Assembly (NCBI GenBank): GCA_902517365.1
Contig: CABYCA010000012.1
Coordinates: 1-20,083 of the forward strand
DNA length: 20,083 bases
Reading direction: 5' to 3'
Source of the DNA: an uncultured Bacteroidota bacterium
GTDB lineage: Bacteria > Bacteroidota > Bacteroidia > Flavobacteriales > Flavobacteriaceae
Position 1 is the stretch's first letter; each line of letters begins with the position of its first letter. The notes under the pieces were generated by a model. It saw only the letters and a list, made by a program, of their open reading frames with translations, was not told the origin of the DNA and searched no databases. This document shows, piece by piece, positions 7,399-13,349 of this stretch. The position numbers and the translations under genes were made by a program.

Positions 7399-8405
7399 CA
7401 GTCTTTGTTATCAATTTTTTTTACTATTTCAGGTAAGTTTTTGAAGTGAATATAAGATTTATTGTAGTTCATGTAAGATATAGCTGGTGTTCCCGTAACC
7501 CTTGAATCACTTTTAATATCGGAGGTAACTCCTGCCTGAGCTTGAATTTTAACATTATCTCCAATTTTAAGGTGTCCAATAATTCCAACTTGGCCACCAA
7601 TCATACAATTTTTTCCAATTTTTGTGGAACCTGCTATTCCTGATTGCGCAGCAATTGCAGTATTCTCTCCAATTTCAACATTATGGGCAATTTGAATTTG
7701 ATTATCAAGTTTAACACCATTATGGATTACAGTAGAACCTAGTGTTGCCCTATCAATAGTTGAATTTGAACCAATCTCAACGTTGTCTCCTATTTTTACA
7801 TTTCCAGTCTGAGGTATTTTCTTATAGCTACCATCATCAATTGGCGCAAAACCAAAGCCATCGGAGCCAATTGTACATGAGCTGTGTATAATACAATTTT
7901 TTCCAATTATTGTATCATCTAAAATTTTTACTCCCGGAAATATCTTAGATCCTTGACCTATTACAACATTATTACCAATATAAACTTGATTTTCAATTAC
8001 ACAATTATCCGAAACTTCAGAATTCTTTCCTATTGAAGTAAATGAACCAATGTAGGATGAGTCAGAAATTTTAGCAGATTTATCAATCACTGTAAATTCA
8101 CTTATACCTTTTTTTAATTTAATCTCTTTATTGAAAAGTTCTAAGATGGTTGTAAATGAAGAATACGGGTCCTTTACCTTTATAAGAGTCGTATTAATTT
8201 TTTCTGAAGGTTCAAAATCATTTGCTACAATTGCAGCAGAAGCATTTGTAGAATATATATATTCAGTATATTTTGGATTTGCAAGGAATGTAAGCGAACC
8301 TTTTCCACCTTCTTCAATTTTAGATATATTAAATATATCAACATCTCGGTCACCGACTATTGTTCCATTTATTTGATCAGCAATTTGTCCAGCTGTTAAA
8401 TTCAT
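7398..8405 (-). CDS. lpxD: UDP-3-O-acylglucosamine N-acyltransferase LpxD
   Basis: This 335-residue enzyme performs the third lipid A step, adding the second 3-hydroxyacyl chain. The N-terminal uridine-binding domain (about 1-100) starts T-A-G-Q-I-A-D and contains L-T-F-L-A-N-P-K-Y. The left-handed beta helix of hexapeptide repeats runs from about 105 to 300 and contains the catalytic histidine H241 in I-A-H-N-V-E-I-G. A C-terminal helix ends the protein. It is the first gene of the seven-gene operon reading to 2174. The start is well fixed because the family begins within a few residues of this T-A-x-Q-I-A motif. The ATG lies only 5 bases after a perfect -7 box, so the mRNA may be leaderless. 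Confidence 0.96.
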   Translation of the reverse strand: MNLTAGQIADQINGTIVGDRDVDIFNISKIEEGGKGSLTFLANPKYTEYIYSTNASAAIVANDFEPSEKINTTLIKVKDPYSSFTTILELFNKEIKLKKGISEFTVIDKSAKISDSSYIGSFTSIGKNSEVSDNCVIENQVYIGNNVVIGQGSKIFPGVKILDDTIIGKNCIIHSSCTIGSDGFGFAPIDDGSYKKIPQTGNVKIGDNVEIGSNSTIDRATLGSTVIHNGVKLDNQIQIAHNVEIGENTAIAAQSGIAGSTKIGKNCMIGGQVGIIGHLKIGDNVKIQAQAGVTSDIKSDSRVTGTPAISYMNYNKSYIHFKNLPEIVKKIDNKD

Positions 8406-8410
8406 ATCTG

Positions 8411-8418
8411 CAAAATTA
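8411..8418 (-). promoter_or_regulatory. -7 promoter box of the lpxD operon
   Basis: On the minus strand TAATTTTG is a perfect match to the Bacteroidota consensus TAnnTTTG, followed by CAGAT and the lpxD ATG. The 11-base string TAATTTTGCAG recurs exactly in front of aroB (10362-10372). Confidence 0.55.
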
Positions 8419-8437
8419 AAAAATTATGTTAAATGCT

Positions 8438-8445
8438 TATATTTA
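8438..8445 (+). promoter_or_regulatory. Candidate -7 promoter box for tsaE
   Basis: TATATTTA matches 7 of 8 positions of TAnnTTTG and ends 11 bases before the ATG at 8457. It lies downstream of the alternative ATG at 8433, which supports 8457 as the start. It is divergent from the lpxD box about 20 bases away. Confidence 0.4.
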
Positions 8446-8456
8446 GCTCGATTAAT

Positions 8457-8864
8457 ATGAATGTAAAATTTAAACTAAATGAGTTAAAAAGGACCTCAAG
8501 AGATCTCAAAAAAAATATTAACCATAATATTATTTTAATATGTGGTGAAATGGGGGTTGGTAAAACAACATTAATTAAAGAATTGTTATTGCTTATGAGT
8601 GTAATTGACAATGTGTCTAGTCCAACTTTCTCTATTGTTAATGAATATTCAACTGATAAAGATGAAACTATATACCATATGGATCTTTACAGAATAAAAG
8701 ATATATCAGAGCTAGATAATATTGGTTTTTTTGAATATCTAGAATCTGGAAAAACTTGCATAATTGAGTGGGGTGAAATGATTGAGGAGTTGATTGACTC
8801 AGAATATAATAAGTTTACAATTACTAAAGATTATAACTCTAGAATACTTAAAAAAAATAGATGA
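8457..8864 (+). CDS. tsaE: tRNA threonylcarbamoyladenosine synthesis ATPase TsaE
   Basis: This 135-residue protein has the compact length of TsaE (YjeE). The P-loop G-E-M-G-V-G-K-T-T lies at about residues 30-38, followed by S-S-P-T-F-S-I-V-N-E-Y at about 54-64 and the H-M-D-L-Y-R-I Walker-B-like segment near 73-79, then I-I-E-W-G-E-M. TsaE binds ATP and works with TsaB and TsaD to make the universal t6A37 modification on ANN-decoding tRNAs; neither partner is in the window. The ATG at 8457 was chosen over the one at 8433 because family N-termini start a few residues before a short strand, and because a promoter-like box lies between them. It overlaps the next gene by 4 bases (ATGA). Confidence 0.93.
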   Translation: MNVKFKLNELKRTSRDLKKNINHNIILICGEMGVGKTTLIKELLLLMSVIDNVSSPTFSIVNEYSTDKDETIYHMDLYRIKDISELDNIGFFEYLESGKTCIIEWGEMIEELIDSEYNKFTITKDYNSRILKKNR

Positions 8865-9193
8865 GTTTTTTAAAAAGATTGTATTATTTCTCTACCGGTC
8901 TTATAATTGGAACTATATTTTTGTTTTTTATTTTTAATGGTAAAAAAACATCATGTAACTATGGGCCAAGTGCTAGAGTTATTGACAATATTATATCTAA
9001 AGAACTAATTTTTAAAGCTGATCAAGACTCTATTGAAAATGAGAAATTAGTTGATTTTATTTCAAATGGTAAGGTTAGGTTTAACAAAAGTGATGTTGAT
9101 AAAAAGCCTTGTGCATTATACTTTATTGAATCGGGAACTTTAAGCTTACTTGTTGAAAATTGTGATAAAAAAGCAATAGTTGAGATTAGATAG
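8861..9193 (+). CDS. Small membrane-anchored protein, DUF4258-like
   Basis: This 110-residue protein has one N-terminal hydrophobic span (about 8-25), followed by N-G-K-K-T-S-C-N-Y-G-P-S-A-R-V. The rest is a soluble domain with F-I-S-N-G-K-V-R-F-N-K-S-D-V, which recalls the short DUF4258 fold found next to tsaE or proline dehydrogenase in Flavobacteriia. The cysteine in T-S-C-N-Y-G-P looks conserved by family memory, but this is not verified. The start overlaps tsaE (ATGA), so the two are translationally coupled. Its last 8 bases overlap the convergent proline dehydrogenase gene. Function is unknown. Confidence 0.75.
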   Translation: MSFLKRLYYFSTGLIIGTIFLFFIFNGKKTSCNYGPSARVIDNIISKELIFKADQDSIENEKLVDFISNGKVRFNKSDVDKKPCALYFIESGTLSLLVENCDKKAIVEIR

Positions 9194-10349
9194 AATATCT
9201 TCTATTTAGTTCCTTTTTAATTAGCTCAAGCTCTCTTGATGTCTGCCCCTTTACAGAAGTATTTTCTTCAGCTCTTCTTATAAGGTAAGGAATAACTTCT
9301 TTAATAGGTCCATATGGAAGATACTTTATTACGTTAAATCCTTCACTTGCTAGATTAAATGTAATATTATCACTCATTCCATATAACTGCCCAAACCAGA
9401 TATTTGAATCATTTTTATTAATCCCCATAGAATTCATTATTTCAATTATTTTATATATGCTTTCTTCGTTATGAGTGCCTATGAATAAGGAGAATAAATC
9501 TAAATTTGATAAAATGAAACTTACACCATGATTATAGTTATCATCTGTTAATTCCTTTGATTTACATATTGGTGATAGATAATTGTTTTTTTTTGCACGT
9601 TTATTTTCTTTCTCTATATATGCTCCTCTCACAAGCTTAATGCCTACATGAAAGTTATTCTCTTTTGCAGCTATGTAAAGACTTTTAAGATAATCTAATC
9701 TATCATGTCTATACATCTGAGAGGTATTAAATACAACAACCTTATCCTTGTTAAACTTTATCATCATTTTTAATACAATTTGATCTATCGCTTTTTGAAT
9801 CCATGATTCTTCTGCATCTACAAGTACTTTTACGTCCTTTTTATATGCTAGAAAGCAAATTTTGTCAAATCTTTCTAATGACTTATCAAAAAGTATCTTT
9901 TCCTTATGGTCTAAAGGTTCATTGGAAGAAACTTTTTTTAAGATTCGAGTGCAAGCAATAGCTGTTGGCTTAAAAACCGTAAAATCTAGTATTGGTTTTG
10001 CTGCAACAAATTCTATGGAGGATAGCACCTCCTTTAAGGATTGATCATAAGAGTCCTCATTTTCAAGTCCTTCTACAGAATAGTGAAGATAACTTTTTAC
10101 ATTTTTATTATTGAGTTTTTTTACAGTATCAAAAGATGCATCCAGTGTTTCGCCAGAGCAAAATTGTTCGAAAACCGTACCCTTGATAATAAATAATATT
10201 GGAAGTCTTAATTTTAATGCAAACTCAAGGGCTGTTTTGCCAAGGTTTGTAAGTGTTTTATTTGAAATTATTTTAAATAGAAGATATGCTTTTCTTAACT
10301 CAAAGTCTGTTTTTAGTGTAAATCCATTTTTAGTATTGTCTAAAAGCAT
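9186..10349 (-). CDS. Proline dehydrogenase (monofunctional)
   Basis: This 387-residue FAD enzyme oxidises proline to pyrroline-5-carboxylate and passes electrons to quinone at the inner membrane. The (beta-alpha)8 barrel motifs are visible in order: V-F-N-T-S-Q-M-Y (206-213), K-L-V-R-G-A-Y-I-E (238-246), G-T-H-N-E-E-S (291-297), G-Q-L-Y-G-M-S-D (320-327), K-Y-L-P-Y-G-P (342-348) and Y-L-I-R-R-A-E-E-N (355-363), whose arginine pair binds the proline carboxylate. There is no P5C dehydrogenase domain, so it is not a PutA fusion; the partner must be elsewhere. The length matches the Bacteroidota single-domain form. It is divergent from aroB with overlapping promoter-like boxes and converges with the small membrane protein by an 8-base overlap. 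Confidence 0.92.
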   Translation of the reverse strand: MLLDNTKNGFTLKTDFELRKAYLLFKIISNKTLTNLGKTALEFALKLRLPILFIIKGTVFEQFCSGETLDASFDTVKKLNNKNVKSYLHYSVEGLENEDSYDQSLKEVLSSIEFVAAKPILDFTVFKPTAIACTRILKKVSSNEPLDHKEKILFDKSLERFDKICFLAYKKDVKVLVDAEESWIQKAIDQIVLKMMIKFNKDKVVVFNTSQMYRHDRLDYLKSLYIAAKENNFHVGIKLVRGAYIEKENKRAKKNNYLSPICKSKELTDDNYNHGVSFILSNLDLFSLFIGTHNEESIYKIIEIMNSMGINKNDSNIWFGQLYGMSDNITFNLASEGFNVIKYLPYGPIKEVIPYLIRRAEENTSVKGQTSRELELIKKELNRRYSI

Positions 10350-10361
10350 AAAATAAATACC

Positions 10362-10369
10362 TAATTTTG
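10362..10369 (+). promoter_or_regulatory. -7 promoter box for aroB
   Basis: TAATTTTG is a perfect match to TAnnTTTG, 27 bases before the aroB ATG. With the following CAG it is identical over 11 bases to the lpxD box. A TTG at 10336-10338 is a possible -33 element, but the 23-base spacing is long. Confidence 0.5.
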
Positions 10370-10372
10370 CAG

Positions 10373-10380
10373 TAAATCTA
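10373..10380 (-). promoter_or_regulatory. Candidate -7 promoter box for proline dehydrogenase
   Basis: On the minus strand TAGATTTA matches 7 of 8 positions of TAnnTTTG, 23 bases before the ATG at 10349. It lies 3 bases from the divergent aroB box, so polymerase could probably use only one at a time. Confidence 0.3.
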
Positions 10381-10396
10381 GATAAAAAATTAATAA

Positions 10397-11425
10397 ATGA
10401 AAACTGATCTTTATTTATCCATAGCTGAAAAAATTAGTTCAGATAAATTTTCATCGATATTTATATTAGTAGATGAAAACACGGAGCAGTTTTGCCTTGA
10501 ACTTTTCATTAAAAAAAGTGGTATTAAATCATTTAATAAAATAATTATTCCTTCAGGTGAAGAGAATAAAAATATTGATACATGTATATCAATATGGGAT
10601 CAACTAAATTCTTTTAAAGCTGATAGAAAATCCCTATTAATTAACATTGGTGGTGGCGTTTTGTCAGATATAGGCGGTTTTGCAGCATCAACTTATTTAA
10701 GGGGAATAGACTTTATTAATATTCCAACGACACTTTTAGGAATGGTTGATGCAGCACATGGTGGAAAGACGGGTATTGATTTTAAACTATTAAAGAATCA
10801 AATAGGAGTATTTAATGAACCGCTAGAAGTTTTATTAGATAATGAGTATTTAAAAACTTTATCAAAAGAAGAGTTTATTAATGGTTATGCAGAAGTTGTC
10901 AAACACAGCTTATTAACTAACAAACCTGACTTAACTTTTTACAGCTTAGTTAAACTCGATTTATTTAAAGATTCGAGTTATATAATTAATAGTTATTCAT
11001 TAGTGAAGAATGAAATTGTCAAATCTGACAAGTATGAGTCAAACATAAGAAAAATTCTTAATCTAGGTCATACTATTGGACACGCGGTAGAGTCTTATTC
11101 TTATATTTCTGATAAAATAGCTGATCTTAAACATGGTCAAGCTATTGTTATAGGTATAATTGCTGAACTTTTTATCTCACACAAAAAATTTAATTTTCCT
11201 TTGAAGGATGTATTGTCTGTTAAAGAGCATCTAAAAAAGTATTTCAGTTTAATTCATTTAGAAGAAGATGATGTAATGAATATATATGATCTTATGGTCT
11301 ATGACAAGAAAAATGAGGGGAGTAAGATTAACTTTGTATTATTAAAAGAAATTGGAAAACCAGTCATTGATCAAACTGTAAACAAAGACCTCTTTGTAGA
11401 ATCTTTTGTGTTCTACAATGAATAA
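10397..11425 (+). CDS. aroB: 3-dehydroquinate synthase AroB
   Basis: This 342-residue enzyme makes 3-dehydroquinate from DAHP, the second step of the shikimate pathway, using NAD and zinc. Visible motifs are G-E-E-N-K-N (54-59), G-G-G-V-L-S-D-I-G-G-F (85-95), P-T-T-L-L (110-114), the zinc ligand E166 in G-Y-A-E-V-V-K-H, and H225 and H246 in L-G-H-T-I-G-H and K-H-G-Q-A-I. A TAA lies directly before the ATG in frame, so no upstream start is possible, and the protein lacks roughly 15 residues of the usual N-terminal strand. Two motif details are unusual: V-D-A-A-H-G-G-K where most homologues have V-D-A-S-x-G-G-K, and H-G-Q-A where H-G-E-A is common. The fold still looks intact. The stop lies 1 base from the convergent Lrp gene's stop. 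Confidence 0.94.
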   Translation: MKTDLYLSIAEKISSDKFSSIFILVDENTEQFCLELFIKKSGIKSFNKIIIPSGEENKNIDTCISIWDQLNSFKADRKSLLINIGGGVLSDIGGFAASTYLRGIDFINIPTTLLGMVDAAHGGKTGIDFKLLKNQIGVFNEPLEVLLDNEYLKTLSKEEFINGYAEVVKHSLLTNKPDLTFYSLVKLDLFKDSSYIINSYSLVKNEIVKSDKYESNIRKILNLGHTIGHAVESYSYISDKIADLKHGQAIVIGIIAELFISHKKFNFPLKDVLSVKEHLKKYFSLIHLEEDDVMNIYDLMVYDKKNEGSKINFVLLKEIGKPVIDQTVNKDLFVESFVFYNE

Positions 11426-11426
11426 G

Positions 11427-11900
11427 TTATAGTTCATTAAAAATATTCTTCATCAATCTCTTTTTATCATTTATACTCTCTTCCAATGATATCATTGTCT
11501 CAGTTCTAAGAACACCTTCCACATCATCTATAGAGAAAATGATCTCTCTAGCATGTTCTGTACCTTTTGCTCTTATCTTACAGAATATGTTGTACTTACC
11601 TGATGTTATGTGAGCAACAGTTATATAAGGTTTCTTTTCAAGTTCTGCAATTACTTCATAAGTTCTTCTTGATCTGTCGATAAGAATCCCTACATAAGCA
11701 ATGAAGTTATAACCAAGCATTTTATAGTCTAAAGTTAAGGATGAGCCTTTTATAATACCTAAATCTTCCATTTTTTTTACTCTAACATGAACTGTCCCAG
11801 GGGAGATCAGGAGTCTTTTCGCAATATCAGTGAAGGGTGTTCTTGTATTATCTATTAAAATATCAAGGATTTTTCTGTCAACGTCATCTAATTTTAGCAT
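11427..11900 (-). CDS. Lrp/AsnC family transcriptional regulator
   Basis: This 157-residue protein has the standard two-domain layout. The N-terminal winged HTH (about 2-60) opens with L-D-D-V-D-R-K-I-L-D-I-L and contains T-P-F-T-D-I-A-K-R-L-L-I-S-P-G-T-V-H-V-R-V-K-K-M as turn and recognition helix. The C-terminal RAM ligand-binding domain (about 65-145) contains Y-I-T-V-A-H-I-T-S-G-K-Y-N-I, the usual G-x-Y-D/N amino-acid-sensing turn. Such proteins form octamers and control amino-acid metabolism. Proximity to proline dehydrogenase and aroB makes those possible targets, but no ligand can be read from sequence. Its own start codon lies inside a perfect 12-bp inverted repeat, which suggests autoregulation. 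Confidence 0.92.
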   Translation of the reverse strand: MLKLDDVDRKILDILIDNTRTPFTDIAKRLLISPGTVHVRVKKMEDLGIIKGSSLTLDYKMLGYNFIAYVGILIDRSRRTYEVIAELEKKPYITVAHITSGKYNIFCKIRAKGTEHAREIIFSIDDVEGVLRTETMISLEESINDKKRLMKNIFNEL

Positions 11901-11924
11901 ATTGTTAGGTATATATGCTAAAAT
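11891..11924. repeat. Perfect 12-bp inverted repeat over the Lrp start codon
   Basis: ATTTTAGCATAT (11891-11902) and its exact reverse complement ATATGCTAAAAT (11913-11924) are separated by 10 bases. The ATG of the Lrp gene (11900-11898) lies inside the left arm. It could be a dimer or octamer operator for Lrp autorepression, or a hairpin in the mRNA that hides the start codon. Confidence 0.6.
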
Positions 11925-12017
11925 ATTAAAATTTTCTTATCATTTTCAATATTTTATGAATATAACTCAATAATTACAATTATTTCTCGTTTTTTTTATC
12001 AATATTATTGTCCATTT

Positions 12018-12027
12018 TACAAATGTT
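12018..12027. promoter_or_regulatory. Degenerate second copy of the TACAnnTGTA operator box
   Basis: TACAAATGTT matches 9 of 10 positions of the core TACAnnTGTA seen in the strong palindrome. The two centres are 19 bases apart, close to two helical turns, as expected for two repressor dimers side by side. Confidence 0.35.
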
Positions 12028-12033
12028 TCTTAT

Positions 12034-12049
12034 GTTTACAATTGTAAAC
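12034..12049. promoter_or_regulatory. Perfect 16-bp palindrome, candidate HTH operator
   Basis: GTTTACAATTGTAAAC is identical to its own reverse complement. It lies 57 bases before the XRE-type HTH gene's ATG, the usual place for an autoregulatory operator. A further half-site TTGTAAA occurs at 12067-12073. The core has the TACAnnTGTA form also known from BlaI/CopY operators, but no such regulator is in the window. Confidence 0.55.
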
Positions 12050-12077
12050 TATTAAATATATATGTGTTGTAAATCAG

Positions 12078-12091
12078 TAATTTATAAATTA
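12078..12091. repeat. 14-bp AT palindrome before the HTH gene
   Basis: TAATTTATAAATTA is a perfect palindrome ending 15 bases before the ATG at 12107. It is made only of A and T, so chance is more likely than for the upstream palindrome, but the position in the presumed promoter is suggestive. Confidence 0.3.
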
Positions 12092-12106
12092 TATTAAAAG
12101 TAAAAC

Positions 12107-12472
12107 ATGAATAATAAAACAGTCCTAGATAGAATCAAAAAGATTATAGAAGATAATGATCTAACAAACTCAGAATTTGCTGAAAAAATAGGAGTTCCTA
12201 AATCATCTATCTCTCACCTACTCTCAAAAAGAAATAAAGCTAGTTTAGATATAATAACTAAGATTTCAGAAGAATTTCATGACATAACTACAGATTATCT
12301 GATTTTTGGAAGCATTTTATCCCAAAAAGATGAAATTAAGGCCTCTGAGGATCTTTTATCTTTACATGATGAAGATAATAGTCAAGATTCTGTTAAAGAA
12401 TCTAATAATAGGGTTAAATCAATCATTATTATCTACGAAAACAATAAATTTGAGCAAATTGATAAGCTTTAG
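12107..12472 (+). CDS. XRE-family helix-turn-helix regulator
   Basis: This 121-residue cytoplasmic protein has an XRE/Cro-type HTH in residues about 5-65: R-I-K-K-I-I-E, then L-T-N-S-E-F-A-E-K-I-G-V-P-K-S-S-I-S as helices 2 and 3, and a fifth helix ending in D-Y-L-I-F-G. The rest is an acidic, serine- and asparagine-rich linker (about 75-102) and a short I-I-I-I-Y-E strand at 106-112 that may dimerise. Flavobacteriia commonly carry such a small regulator. The stop is directly followed by the ATG of the next lipoprotein, so the two are probably co-expressed. The palindrome upstream is its likely operator. Targets are unknown. Confidence 0.88.
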   Translation: MNNKTVLDRIKKIIEDNDLTNSEFAEKIGVPKSSISHLLSKRNKASLDIITKISEEFHDITTDYLIFGSILSQKDEIKASEDLLSLHDEDNSQDSVKESNNRVKSIIIIYENNKFEQIDKL

Positions 12473-12844
12473 ATGAAAAAAATATTAATTGTTGCTTTTT
12501 TATTTACGTCATGCTACAACGTTGAAAGAAATTGTATTGATTTCAAAACAGGTGTATTTGAATTCTCAACAGAAGTTAATGACTCTCTTGTTACTTCAAC
12601 TTTTACTAGAGCCAATGAATTTGAGATCGAGTTATATAATGGTATTAAAGATTCATCATCCATTAAGTGGGTTAATAATTGTGAGTTTCTGTTAACTAAA
12701 TTAAACCCTAGGACAAATCAAGAAAGACGCCCCGTTAGAATAAAGATATTAAGAACTTATGGGGATAAATATGATTTTGAATTTTCACAAGTTAATAATC
12801 CACAAAAGATAACAAGGGGGACTGTCAAAAGAATTTCTAAATAG
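12473..12844 (+). CDS. Small lipoprotein of the type often mislabelled DNA topoisomerase IV
   Basis: This 123-residue protein starts immediately after the HTH gene's stop. It has a short SPII signal with lipobox F-T-S-C (cysteine at residue 14). The mature part has C-Y-N-V-E-R-N-C-I-D-F-K-T-G-x-F-E-F near the N-terminus and an S-S-S-I-K-W-V-N-N-C-E-F segment around 61-72; cysteines at about 20 and 70 could form a disulfide. I recognise this family from Flavobacteriia, where it carries the misleading name DNA topoisomerase IV because it lies beside parC. Nothing in it resembles a topoisomerase. It is probably a periplasm-facing lipoprotein of unknown function, likely a small beta-barrel or lipocalin-like fold. 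Confidence 0.8.
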   Translation: MKKILIVAFLFTSCYNVERNCIDFKTGVFEFSTEVNDSLVTSTFTRANEFEIELYNGIKDSSSIKWVNNCEFLLTKLNPRTNQERRPVRIKILRTYGDKYDFEFSQVNNPQKITRGTVKRISK

Positions 12845-12846
12845 AA

Positions 12847-13320
12847 CTAGTCTAATTTAATCAGCTTATAATCATATAATCTTTCAGCAACTAATAAATC
12901 ACTATTATATTCTCGAAGTTCATATATAAGTCCATCTTTAAATTTAAAAACCCAAACATAGTTATTATCATATTCTCCATTTTTACCTTCTGCATCACCA
13001 ACTTGAATAATTGCAACCCCATTTTCATCTGAGATAGAATCCACAGTTTTTAGAATTATCCCATTAGGCAGAATCTCAGGTATAATAGTTGCAAAATATT
13101 CATTAAAGAGATTTTCTTTATTCCACAATTTACCTCCCTGTTCTATTATACCCATCCACGCAAAACTAAAGTCATCATGTAATAGTGACTTTGCTTTTTC
13201 AGGATTAGTAATTATGTTATCAAGAAAACTTTGAGCATTATTTAAATTATCTAGAGACTTGTCATTAACTCTACAAGATGATAATATGGTTAATAGAATT
13301 ATTATTAAATATTTTTTCAT
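12847..13320 (-). CDS. Lipoprotein with SnoaL/NTF2-like domain
   Basis: This 157-residue protein has an SPII signal with lipobox L-S-S-C (cysteine at residue 16). The rest looks like a single SnoaL/NTF2-like alpha+beta barrel: an N-terminal helix region with D-N-I-I-T-N-P-E-K-A-K-S-L-L-H-D-D-F (about 34-51), a central G-G-K-L-W-N-K-E-N-L, and the final strands Y-V-W-V-F-K-F-K-D-G-L-I-Y-E-L-R-E-Y (about 121-138), typical of SnoaL-like proteins. No catalytic residues can be assigned. It is separated by 29 bases from parC and probably transcribed with it. It converges tail to tail with the preceding lipoprotein, with 2 bases between stops. Confidence 0.78.
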   Translation of the reverse strand: MKKYLIIILLTILSSCRVNDKSLDNLNNAQSFLDNIITNPEKAKSLLHDDFSFAWMGIIEQGGKLWNKENLFNEYFATIIPEILPNGIILKTVDSISDENGVAIIQVGDAEGKNGEYDNNYVWVFKFKDGLIYELREYNSDLLVAERLYDYKLIKLD

Positions 13321-13349
13321 ATGATTAAAATTTATAGTTTCTAAGGTAC

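Larger units (their letters stand above)
11901..12106. other. 206-bp divergent regulatory intergenic region
   Basis: This is the longest gene-free stretch in the window, between the Lrp gene (-) and the HTH gene (+). It holds part of the Lrp inverted repeat, a T8 run near 11990-11997, a 16-bp palindrome with a degenerate second copy, and a 14-bp AT palindrome next to the HTH gene. No exact TAnnTTTG box was found in it on either strand. Confidence 0.6.

Noticed and set aside
8433..8456. Upstream ATG at 8433 as start of tsaE
   Set aside because: It lies before the promoter-like box and adds residues not expected in the family; 8457 fits better, though 8433 cannot be fully excluded.
10336..10338. 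TTG as a -33 element for aroB
   Set aside because: The 23-base spacing to the -7 box is longer than usual, and TTG is common in this sequence; noted only as possible.
11990..11997. T8 run as a terminator
   Set aside because: No GC-containing stem precedes it on the plus strand, and both flanking genes point away from it.
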